The notes below the pieces were generated by a model. The model was not told the origin of the DNA. It did no database searches and worked only from the letters and a program-made list of their open reading frames with translations. Both the position numbers and the translations under genes were made by a program. A stretch of 64,000 nucleotides of DNA from Candidatus Woesearchaeota archaeon CG10_big_fil_rev_8_21_14_0_10_45_16 (GTDB lineage: Archaea; Nanobdellota; Nanobdellia; Woesearchaeales; GW2011-AR9): contig PCXY01000004.1 of assembly GCA_002762785.1 (NCBI GenBank), positions 62,001-126,000 of the forward strand. Direction: 5' to 3'. Within the stretch, counting starts at the first letter, position 1, and each line of letters opens with the position of its first letter. Shown here piece after piece: positions 18,120 to 26,471 of this stretch.

Positions 18120-19595
18120 ATGAAATTCAAAGTTAAAGATATGGATATTGCTACCGGCGGGATTATGGTAGCCATCCTTAACCAGAAAGACGCCAAAAAG
18201 CTTGACCTTCGCTCCGGCGACAGGGTTTTCCTCAAAAATTCTCATGGCGGGGTCACTTGTATCTTAGATATTTCTGAAAGCCGAAAAGCTGTTCCTGAAG
18301 GAAGGATCGGCCTCTTTGAAGAGGTTCTTGATAAGCTGCGGGTTCGTGAAGGTCATATGGTCAGTATCAGATACACTGGGAAACCGGAATCCGTAGTGCA
18401 TATCCGCGACAAGCTTTTCGGCAAGAAACTTTCCAAGAAAGAGCTTCTTCACATCATGGACGACATCACCAATGACCGTCTTACTGACATCGAGAAGACT
18501 TATTTCGTCTCCGCTGGTTTTGTCAACGGCTGGTCGACATCTGAGATTGTCGACATGACCAAAGCCATGGTCGAGACCGGAACAAGATTAAAATTTAGAG
18601 GGATCACTCTCGATAAGCATTGCATCGGTGGTGTTCCCGGCAACCGGACCACGATGCTGGCCGTGCCGATCGTCGCCGCCGCCGGCTTTACGTTTCCTAA
18701 GACCAGTTCAAGAGCTATTACTTCTCCGGCTGGTACAGCCGACACCATGGAATGCCTGGCTAATGTTGAGTTAAATGAAAAGAAGATCATGAACGTGGTC
18801 AAGAAAGTCGGGGCCTGCATCGTCCACGGCGGCGCTGTCAACCTCGCTCCTGCCGATGACAAGATCATCGAAGTTGAACATCCGCTGTCGATCGATCCCG
18901 ACGGCCAGCTGCTGGCATCGGTGATGGCTAAGAAATATTCTGTCTCTGCTAATCACGTCCTGATCGATATCCCCATGGGTCCCAGCACCAAAGCTAACAA
19001 CTGGAGACAAGCCCGGAAACTGCGGAAGATGTTCAAGCTTATCGGCCGTAGATTAGGCATGAACGTGAAGGTGGTCATCACCGACGGTTCACAGCCCATC
19101 GGCAACGGTATCGGCCCTTTACTAGAAGCAGAGGATGTCATGGCGGTCTTGCGCAACGACCCATTGGCGCCGCAGGATCTTAGGAAAAAAGCATTGTTGT
19201 TGTCTGCCAAACTGCTGGAGATGACTCGTTATTGCAGCCACGGTTGCGGCATGAAGAAAGCTAAAGCTATCTTGGAAAGCGGTCTGGCCTTGAAGAAGAT
19301 GAACGAGATCATCAAAGCTCAGGGCGGCCGCAAGAATTATTCTATGGGTTCTCACCGTTACCAGATCAAAGCTTCCAAAAGAGGAAAAGTGCGTTCTATC
19401 GACAACGAAGTTATTGCCAAGATCGCTCGTCTGGCCGGCGCCCCTGAAGATAAAGGATCAGGCTTGTATCTTAACCACAAGGTCGGCGATCGCGTCAACA
19501 AAGGCGACGTGTTATACTCTATCTATGCTGAGAACAAGCAGAAGTTTGATTTCGCAATAGATTTTGCCCGGAAGAATAAAGGGTATAAGGTTTGA
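18120..19595 (+). CDS. AMP phosphorylase (archaeal thymidine-phosphorylase family)
   Basis: KHCIGGVPGNRTTMLAVPIVAAAGF, KTSSRAITSPAGTADTMECLANVEL, DGSQPIGNGIGPLLEAEDVM; extended N-terminal domain typical of archaeal AMPpase. Confidence 0.92.
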   Translation: MKFKVKDMDIATGGIMVAILNQKDAKKLDLRSGDRVFLKNSHGGVTCILDISESRKAVPEGRIGLFEEVLDKLRVREGHMVSIRYTGKPESVVHIRDKLFGKKLSKKELLHIMDDITNDRLTDIEKTYFVSAGFVNGWSTSEIVDMTKAMVETGTRLKFRGITLDKHCIGGVPGNRTTMLAVPIVAAAGFTFPKTSSRAITSPAGTADTMECLANVELNEKKIMNVVKKVGACIVHGGAVNLAPADDKIIEVEHPLSIDPDGQLLASVMAKKYSVSANHVLIDIPMGPSTKANNWRQARKLRKMFKLIGRRLGMNVKVVITDGSQPIGNGIGPLLEAEDVMAVLRNDPLAPQDLRKKALLLSAKLLEMTRYCSHGCGMKKAKAILESGLALKKMNEIIKAQGGRKNYSMGSHRYQIKASKRGKVRSIDNEVIAKIARLAGAPEDKGSGLYLNHKVGDRVNKGDVLYSIYAENKQKFDFAIDFARKNKGYKV

Positions 19596-19636
19596 TGGAT
19601 TTTTGTTGTCGAACATTGAAGAAAGTTAGCTGATTA

Positions 19637-19682
19637 ATTATTATCATCATTATTATGATTATTATTGTTGTTGTTGTTGATT
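19637..19682. repeat. Trinucleotide-like low-complexity tract (TTA/TCA/TTG)n
   Basis: attattatcatcattattatgattattattgttgttgttgttga in the convergent intergenic region. Confidence 0.6.
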
Positions 19683-19757
19683 TTAAAAATTCATAAATTA
19701 AAACCTGTTTAAAAATCTAATCTAGACATAGTAATTAAAAATTTTAGATGAAGTCAA

Positions 19758-21686
19758 TCAATTCCCGCCAACATTCTCCTGTAAGACTGCCACCAGCTGG
19801 CTCTTGTCGACAGCTTTCCGTATCCGCTTGGCCAGTTTCTTCTCTTTGAACGTGTCTTTGATCCAGAGAGCGAACTCGTTGCTCTTTTCGCTGACATATT
19901 TCATGTATTCACTATCAGGCATCTTTCGTAAAGCGTTAAGCAGTTCTTTTTTGTTGCGGACCATGGCACCGCTTTCCAGCAGGAGGTAATTCTCTCTGGT
20001 AAGGTGGGGCATACTGAGGATCTTACGGCTGCCGAAGCTGGCGAAGAATCTTCTTGCTGACAACTTCTGAGCCAATATCAACAATACCACGGCAACGATA
20101 ACATAACCGCCCAGCACCAGCAGATCCAACTGCAGGCTTTTGATGGGCGTGTTGAAGATGATCGCTTTTCGCAATAGTTCCGAACAAAGCATGTATGGAT
20201 TATATTGGAGGACTTGTCGTATCGCCTGCGGGAAGCTTTCGATAGGCAGGATGACATTAGAGAGGAACAGGAACAGGCTGCCTAAAGAGATCGAAGCGAT
20301 GGTAGTGCCTTCCTGTGTCCTGAAGACGTAACCGATGATCGCTCCCAGGAAGATGAAGAACGACAAGCTGAGGAATAGGATCAGCACAGTTGCGCCGATG
20401 TTCTCAAGCAGCGGCAGTTTCAGATAGAAATACGCTGCGACAAAGATCAATCCCAGCTGGCCTACTTGCACCAGGATGTTCGTCAGATAATTAGCGACGA
20501 TATGGAGGATCTCGCTCGTCGGGGTGGTGAAATTCCTAAAGAAAGCTCGTGATTTCTTCTCCATGACCACTAGAGTGCTGCTAAGCATGATGCCGACAAA
20601 CAATATGATCAGCATGATAAAATAAGGGAACATGAACGATGTCTGGGAACCGGCGGCGATAGGACTGATCTTAGTGATGAATGGGTTGACGATATTCTCG
20701 GCAGAAGTGATCTGCACCCCTGCTAGTTGTGTGCCTACTTTCTCCTGGCTTGCTCCCAGTTCTGTCAGTTGATTGTTGCTCTGCTGAGCCGCCGTTGCAA
20801 TCTTACCTGAATCGGCGCCAACTTTATCGGAAGAGGATTTCACAGTGCTTTTAGCTGTGTTCAAAGCTTCTAAAGCGCCAGTCAAAGCTTCGTCGATATC
20901 AGTGCTCTTGTCGGTAAAATTAGGGCTGAGAGCATCATATGATTTTTGAGTATCGGCCGGGTTGACTGGATCATTGGCCTGATCGATGTCTTTCAAGAGG
21001 TCTTTGACATCCACCAAAAGATCGCTAGTCTTCGGCTGGATTTCATCCCAGCCTTCCTGTACGGTCTCTACGTTATCTTTAGTATTGTCAAGTTTCGTAT
21101 TGGCTCCTTGCAGGCTGTCTTTCTCTTTCTGCAGGCTGCCGGCACTGACGGTTATAACTGCAATCTGGTTCTTCAGGTCAGCCGTGGATGTCTTCTGTTT
21201 GACCAGCTCTTCCGAAGCAGTATCGACAGCATTGACCAATTTCTGAGTAAGATCTAATGAAATCTCATCTGATTTGACGATGATGGTCGATTTTACAGAA
21301 GAGATGATCGATTCCACTAGATTGGTCCTGGACTGATCCACGAAAAATTCAACTTCACTCACTTCCTCGTTATCAAGGACGAAATTAGCCGGGAACTTGA
21401 TGCAGACATTAGTGGTCTGAAGCTTGATGTTCTCGACACATTTTTCTATGTCATCATAATGTTGGATGCTATACTGTCCACTCTCTAGCTGGGCGATGAA
21501 TTGGGCAGTAAGCCCTTCTTGATCGGGGTTTACTATTCCCACGGAGATAGAATAGCCCTGGGCGTTGGAGAAGGCGAGAGCGATCAGCGCGACCAACAAT
21601 AAGGGTCCGACGATGACGGCAAAAGCCGATGCTCTTGACCTGATAAGGATCTTGAAGTTCTTCTTTATGATCTCTAGGAATTTCAT
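19758..21686 (-). CDS. ABC-2 type transporter permease with large extracytoplasmic coiled-coil domain
   Basis: N-terminal TM, long central helical loop (SLQKEKDSLQGANTKLDNTKDNVETVQEGWDEIQ...), C-terminal multi-TM ABC-2 region; paired with ATPase. Confidence 0.85.
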   Translation of the reverse strand: MKFLEIIKKNFKILIRSRASAFAVIVGPLLLVALIALAFSNAQGYSISVGIVNPDQEGLTAQFIAQLESGQYSIQHYDDIEKCVENIKLQTTNVCIKFPANFVLDNEEVSEVEFFVDQSRTNLVESIISSVKSTIIVKSDEISLDLTQKLVNAVDTASEELVKQKTSTADLKNQIAVITVSAGSLQKEKDSLQGANTKLDNTKDNVETVQEGWDEIQPKTSDLLVDVKDLLKDIDQANDPVNPADTQKSYDALSPNFTDKSTDIDEALTGALEALNTAKSTVKSSSDKVGADSGKIATAAQQSNNQLTELGASQEKVGTQLAGVQITSAENIVNPFITKISPIAAGSQTSFMFPYFIMLIILFVGIMLSSTLVVMEKKSRAFFRNFTTPTSEILHIVANYLTNILVQVGQLGLIFVAAYFYLKLPLLENIGATVLILFLSLSFFIFLGAIIGYVFRTQEGTTIASISLGSLFLFLSNVILPIESFPQAIRQVLQYNPYMLCSELLRKAIIFNTPIKSLQLDLLVLGGYVIVAVVLLILAQKLSARRFFASFGSRKILSMPHLTRENYLLLESGAMVRNKKELLNALRKMPDSEYMKYVSEKSNEFALWIKDTFKEKKLAKRIRKAVDKSQLVAVLQENVGGN

Positions 21687-22852
21687 CTGCGGTTGTTCCT
21701 CGCTAGTTTTGCTTCGATCATCTCGATCTGTTGTTTGGTCATCTTGCCCGATTTCTTAAACCGAGCTTTCTCCTTCCGGCGCTTCTTGGCTGATTGTGAT
21801 TTATCCTTGTTAGAACTTTTGCTCTGAGATTTATCCTTGCTTATAGTCTCATCTTTGATCATCACCGTATCTAGGTTCATGCTGACAAAGATCTTGTCCA
21901 GGGTCGGTTTCATGAATTCGATATTTAAGACACGTTCACCGCTGTTTTCAGCGATATGGACCAGCTGTGACATGATGTCTTCCGCTTCTTTTGTGTAAAG
22001 GACCAGCTTGTCGCTCTGGATCTCATAATGGTGCAGTTTCTTGCCGACCACTTTCTTGATCTCAGCTAGATAGCCTTTGTAATTGCCGGGCTTGGTCTGG
22101 ATATGGATCTCCTGCCAGGCTGATTTCATGGCTTTGATCTCTTCTGGCTTTCCCAGAACTGGAATCTTGGCATTTCTGATGATGGCTACTCTGGTGCAGA
22201 GCTGTTCCAGGTCGAGGATATCATGACTGGCTAGGATGACGGTCGTTCCTCGCTGGTTGATGATCTTCAGTAAGTTCCAGATATTGTTGCTTAATACCGG
22301 GTCCAGGTCTGACGTCGGCTCGTCCAAGATCAAGATCTTAGGATCATGGATCAGAGCGCAGGCGATGTCTAATCTTCTTTGCATACCGCCAGATAATTTC
22401 TTGGCCAACGTATGCTGGAAATGGGCCAGACCGATAAGTTTCAGCAAGTTGGTGGCGTTATGCTCCGTAGCCGCTTTAGAAAGGTTATATAATGAGCCAA
22501 AGTAAAGAAGATTCTCTTTTACAGTCATGTTGGGGTAGAAACTCGGTTCCTGCGACGCGAAACCGTATAATCTCTTAAGATCTTTCTGAGCTTTGAACAC
22601 GGAACGGAATGATTCCTCGCTGTCTTTATCGAACAGATAAACATCTCTAAACTTGACGTCACCTTTCTCCGGCTCGACGAAACCGATCAGCGTCTGTAGT
22701 AAAGTTGATTTCCCGCTCCCCGAGGTACCGATAATACCAAATATCTCTCCTTGATATATCTTGAAGCTAAGATCATTCAGGACATATCGGTCTCCATAGA
22801 TCTTAGAGATACCTTCGATACGGTAGAGTTCCTTGCCTTTAGGGGAAGCCAT
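21683..22852 (-). CDS. ABC transporter ATP-binding protein
   Basis: Walker A GTSGSGKSTLL, signature LSGGMQRRLDIACAL, Walker B ILILDEPTSDLDP; overlaps the permease start. Confidence 0.95.
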   Translation of the reverse strand: MASPKGKELYRIEGISKIYGDRYVLNDLSFKIYQGEIFGIIGTSGSGKSTLLQTLIGFVEPEKGDVKFRDVYLFDKDSEESFRSVFKAQKDLKRLYGFASQEPSFYPNMTVKENLLYFGSLYNLSKAATEHNATNLLKLIGLAHFQHTLAKKLSGGMQRRLDIACALIHDPKILILDEPTSDLDPVLSNNIWNLLKIINQRGTTVILASHDILDLEQLCTRVAIIRNAKIPVLGKPEEIKAMKSAWQEIHIQTKPGNYKGYLAEIKKVVGKKLHHYEIQSDKLVLYTKEAEDIMSQLVHIAENSGERVLNIEFMKPTLDKIFVSMNLDTVMIKDETISKDKSQSKSSNKDKSQSAKKRRKEKARFKKSGKMTKQQIEMIEAKLARNNRR

Positions 22853-22910
22853 GTAGCAGTTATAACATAATTTCCCTTTTTAAAATGATTTAACTCTTTA
22901 GAAGTAGAGA

Positions 22911-23330
22911 CTACAATCCAGTACTGCCGAATCCGCCGTCTCCCCGCTGTGTCTCTTCCAGTAAATCAACTTCAACGATAGCTCTTTGTTCTACCGGCTG
23001 GATCAGCATCTGCGCTACTTTTTTCCCTTTTTCAACGAGGTACGATTCTTGCGAAAGGTTATGGACGATGATCTTTACCTCTCCCCGATAACTGGAATCG
23101 ACAACTCCGCCCATCGTCTTCAAACCGGTTTTAGCAGCGATTCCTGATTTGTCCCAGATCAAACCAACATAACCGTGAGGGATAGCCATAGAAATACCGG
23201 TGCTGACTAAATATCTTTGTTGTGGTTTAACTTCAACAGTTTCATTAGCGTAAAGATCCATGCCTGCATCACCTGGATTGGCATAGGCAGGAAGGACCGC
23301 ATCAGGATGGAGTTTCTTTATCTTTAACAT
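22911..23330 (-). CDS. dut: dUTP diphosphatase
   Basis: AYANPGDAGMDLYA, IWDKSGIAAKTGLKTMGGVVDSSYRGEV, RGDGGFGSTGL C-terminal motif. Confidence 0.95.
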   Translation of the reverse strand: MLKIKKLHPDAVLPAYANPGDAGMDLYANETVEVKPQQRYLVSTGISMAIPHGYVGLIWDKSGIAAKTGLKTMGGVVDSSYRGEVKIIVHNLSQESYLVEKGKKVAQMLIQPVEQRAIVEVDLLEETQRGDGGFGSTGL

Positions 23331-23401
23331 ACGTGTTCAGAAAAAATGATCGTATTTAAGCATTATTGTGCCTGGGGCTAGTGTTGTCTGCCCGTTTAAA
23401 C

Positions 23402-23743
23402 CTAGAGGTACACGATATCCAACGCAAGAAGGAAGGATACCAAAGCATGGAACACTATCAGGACGATTATGGTTCCTAGGATCCATAACACGGCCGTCTT
23501 CCAGGAGACACTTTCTTTTCCGATCCTTTGCCACCATTGTTTGTTTTTTATAGTAAAGTTTCGATAAAGGAGGAAGTCGCCGATGGCCATGATCAGTATA
23601 CTTAGCAGGATGAGGAACGGCAGGCTCCAGCTCTGAAGAAGTCCTTTGAAGACATAGTAACGATAGCCATAATATGTTAATAATGGCAGTAAAACTAGAT
23701 TGACAAACACCCAGATCTTGATGTAAAGTGTTTTTTTATTCAT
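23402..23743 (-). CDS. Hypothetical membrane protein (3-4 TM)
   Basis: Hydrophobic segments throughout; promoter-like A/T-rich upstream. Confidence 0.6.
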   Translation of the reverse strand: MNKKTLYIKIWVFVNLVLLPLLTYYGYRYYVFKGLLQSWSLPFLILLSILIMAIGDFLLYRNFTIKNKQWWQRIGKESVSWKTAVLWILGTIIVLIVFHALVSFLLALDIVYL

Positions 23744-23774
23744 CTTGCACCTATTGTTTGATCTATTTTTATAT

Positions 23775-24455
23775 CTATTGGAAATTGAAAAGCTTTAGGA
23801 AGGTGTTTATGATACCGTTAGTGCCGTCGACGGCTTCCCTGACTTCTTCTTGAGGCTGGTCTTGGTACGTCTTGACGGTATAAACTCCCAGGCTGAAAGG
23901 GTTCTGGACAGCATCGGCAGCTAGGTCGACATCTTCCTGAAGTTCCGACCCTTCGCTGGTGGTGAGCGCGCCGACCACTTTCACGACTCCCGCGACGAAG
24001 GCGGTTACTCCTACAATTACCAACCCTACGGCTACTGCCGGAGCGGCTGCCGCTGCGCCGAAGATGGAGACGCCGCCAATGGCAGCCAATGATAGCCCTT
24101 GGTCAAACATTCCCCAGGAAAAATCTTTTTGATCTTCTTCTTCGTCTTCTTCTATCTGCTGGACAGCCTGTCCTACGATGACTTGGTCTCGAGTATCGGA
24201 ATCCTGAACGACTGCTGCTGCCTGAGGAACAACATTCTGGGAGACACAACGGTCAGCCGTGAAATCATACCTCGAATCGATCGGACAGCATTTGGTCATC
24301 ACGAACGAACCCTGCGGCCCGGAACAGTAATGGTTCGGTTCGCAATCACTGGAACTATGGCAATATTCGCTGGGGGCGCTGCCATCAGCGACGGTAAATG
24401 GCAGCAACAACAGAAGTATCGTGATGAGATAAGCGCGACATTGTCTTGGCCTCAT
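23775..24455 (-). CDS. Secreted Cys-rich/TM protein, hypothetical
   Basis: Signal peptide RAYLITILLLLLPFTVADG; motif YCHSSSDCEPNHYCSGPQGSFVMTKCC; internal hydrophobic region AAAAPAVAVGLVIVGVTAFVAGVV. Confidence 0.7.
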   Translation of the reverse strand: MRPRQCRAYLITILLLLLPFTVADGSAPSEYCHSSSDCEPNHYCSGPQGSFVMTKCCPIDSRYDFTADRCVSQNVVPQAAAVVQDSDTRDQVIVGQAVQQIEEDEEEDQKDFSWGMFDQGLSLAAIGGVSIFGAAAAAPAVAVGLVIVGVTAFVAGVVKVVGALTTSEGSELQEDVDLAADAVQNPFSLGVYTVKTYQDQPQEEVREAVDGTNGIINTFLKLFNFQ

Positions 24456-24623
24456 CTTGAGAAGGATATCTCTTTTTCTTTTAAATGTTACTGGTGAAGT
24501 TTGTTCTTATCAGGAAAAAATGAAGCCCTTGTTCCTATAAACTTCCTGATGGCAGGACTGCTGTGGTTCAGATCCATAACAATAAAAATGGAGGGGGGTT
24601 TCTCTCTAAACTACGTCTCTAAA

Positions 24624-25352
24624 CTACAGCTTCCTGCAGAACGTCAGAAACCCGGTGTGTCCCAGCATCTGGAACTCCGGCCGCATGATGTTGTCTTCGA
24701 TCTTCCACTTCCGTTCGATCAATTCAACCGTCTCTAAGACAGTTATCCCTGTCCTTCTGGTAGAATCAAGAAAGAGCTTGACCTGTCCCAGGTTCGGCAG
24801 GTAGACAACTAGAAAACCGCCTTCTTTCAGAGCCTTTTCGGCATGCTCCGTCACCTGCCATGGTTCCGGCAGGTCTAACGTAATAAGGTCTAATTCTTTT
24901 TCTGCGATGCCGTTATAGATATTATCTTGCTTCAAGATCAGATTCTTAAAACCGATGTTCTTGACGTTCTTCTGGATGATATCATAATGCTCTGGATGGA
25001 TCTCATAGACAGTAACTTCCTTGCAGACATTGGCTAAAGAGAGACACAATGACCCGGAACCGCCGCCGGCATCAACTATTTTCGATCCAGAGTTGACACC
25101 AGTTCTTGCTAAGATCAGACCGATGTCTTTCTGGATCATCACCTGCGGACCTCTTTGCAAGTTTTCCCAGAAGTCGACGAACGTCGGTGTCAGGATGGTG
25201 AAATGTTTTCCTTTGCTGGAGACGGCCTTATTCTTCTTAAGATCATTCTTGGAGATGATCCCGGCGGAGGTATGAAAATCCTCGGCAAGGTCCTTGACGT
25301 AATACTTCTTGCCTGTCCTTTCTTCGATAAGTATCTTCTTGATGTTTCGCAT
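24624..25352 (-). CDS. trmI: tRNA (adenine-N1)-methyltransferase TrmI family
   Basis: MIQKDIGLILARTGVNSGSKIVDAGGGSGSLCLSLA, DLITLDLPEPWQVTEHAEKALKEGGFLVVYLPNLGQV. Confidence 0.92.
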   Translation of the reverse strand: MRNIKKILIEERTGKKYYVKDLAEDFHTSAGIISKNDLKKNKAVSSKGKHFTILTPTFVDFWENLQRGPQVMIQKDIGLILARTGVNSGSKIVDAGGGSGSLCLSLANVCKEVTVYEIHPEHYDIIQKNVKNIGFKNLILKQDNIYNGIAEKELDLITLDLPEPWQVTEHAEKALKEGGFLVVYLPNLGQVKLFLDSTRRTGITVLETVELIERKWKIEDNIMRPEFQMLGHTGFLTFCRKL

Positions 25353-25403
25353 CTGTCGTTTTCCAGAGGTAAACTATTTAAATGTTGCTTCTTCCGAGAG
25401 CAG

Positions 25404-25949
25404 ATGACTTTTTCCAACGACAAGAAGACCTTCCTGGCCAAAGAAGACCATAGCAAGAAAGGCAGTATTGACCAAAAAGTGATCTCTTTGATCGAAGTCA
25501 TCAACAAGAGCCAACATCTCTACACCACTTCCTCCTGTTCCGGGCGGATCTATCTCTGGCGAGGGACGGAGGTGAAGACAGAGATGGAATGGCTGAAAGT
25601 ATCCCATGATCTCATCACGAAAGATTTCTTTGATACGGTTGAAGATGGATTCATCTGGTTACGGCTGGAACCATTTATACTTCATGTCTGCTGTAAGGAT
25701 CTCGAGACTGCCTCTGAATTTGTCGAGGCGGCCAGAACTATCTTCAAGAAAAGCTGCATCCTTACTGTCAGTAAAAGAATCGTCGTCGAGATCCGTGGTT
25801 CTGAATATATCGAGATGCCCTTTCAGCAGGATGGCAAGCTTCTTTACGCCGGCAATCTTTCAGAGCTGCAAAAGATGATCAACGCTAAATTAAAGAAAAA
25901 CTTTGATAATGTAAACAGATTAGAATCTGTGTTAAAGAAAATTATTTAA
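25404..25949 (+). CDS. taw3: tRNA wybutosine-synthesis family protein Taw3/TYW3
   Basis: LYTTSSCSGRIYLW, KVSHDLITKDF, LRLEPFILHVCCKDLETASEFVEAAR; start refined to ATG 25404 to remove the overlap with trmI. Confidence 0.9.
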   Translation: MTFSNDKKTFLAKEDHSKKGSIDQKVISLIEVINKSQHLYTTSSCSGRIYLWRGTEVKTEMEWLKVSHDLITKDFFDTVEDGFIWLRLEPFILHVCCKDLETASEFVEAARTIFKKSCILTVSKRIVVEIRGSEYIEMPFQQDGKLLYAGNLSELQKMINAKLKKNFDNVNRLESVLKKII

Positions 25950-25972
25950 ATCATTACCCTTACCCTTCTGAC

Positions 25973-26428
25973 ATGAAAAAAGAGAAACATGTCTTTGGGC
26001 ATGAGCTATTGCTCGATTGTTACGACTGCAAGCCAGGTGTCTGCGGCGATCTTGACCACTGCTACAGTTTTCTGGACAAGCTGGTCGATGCTATCGGTAT
26101 GAAGAAACAGGCGCCTCCACAGGTCTTTCGTACGGACTATAAACTGTTTCCTGATAAAGCGGGGTTAAGCGGCTGGGTAGCATTAGTGGAATCGTCGATC
26201 GTCATCCATACTCTTTCCAAAAAGAAATTTATCTCTATTGACATCTACACTTGCGGGAAACTTGATCCTAAAGCGGCAGTAGCTTTCGTCACCAAATACT
26301 TCAAGCCCAAGAAGATCGAGAAGCAGTATGTTGAGAGAGGCATCCATTATTATGCCAAAGATACAAGATCTACCCCCAAAAAATCTACAAAAAAAACAAA
26401 TAAAAAACAAATAAAAAAAAGTAAATAA
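25973..26428 (+). CDS. speD: S-adenosylmethionine decarboxylase-like pyruvoyl proenzyme (SpeD family)
   Basis: HVFGHELLLDCYDC; predicted self-cleavage region VESSIVIHT and DIYTCG motif; poly-Lys tail. Confidence 0.8.
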   Translation: MKKEKHVFGHELLLDCYDCKPGVCGDLDHCYSFLDKLVDAIGMKKQAPPQVFRTDYKLFPDKAGLSGWVALVESSIVIHTLSKKKFISIDIYTCGKLDPKAAVAFVTKYFKPKKIEKQYVERGIHYYAKDTRSTPKKSTKKTNKKQIKKSK

Positions 26429-26471
26429 AGAGTAAAAATAAGAAGTAAAAAAGTAAAAACTCTCTCTTAAC

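Noticed and set aside
19637-19682. Triplet tract as a regulatory element
   Set aside because: Simple low-complexity sequence between convergent genes; likely neutral
24595-24626. Tandem TCTCTAAACTAC duplication at the trmI 3' end
   Set aside because: A 12-13 bp local duplication at the stop codon; most simply replication slippage, too little to support a feature
25155-25403. N-terminal extension of the Taw3 ORF
   Set aside because: Overlaps trmI antisense; homology-like Taw3 sequence begins at the ATG at 25404
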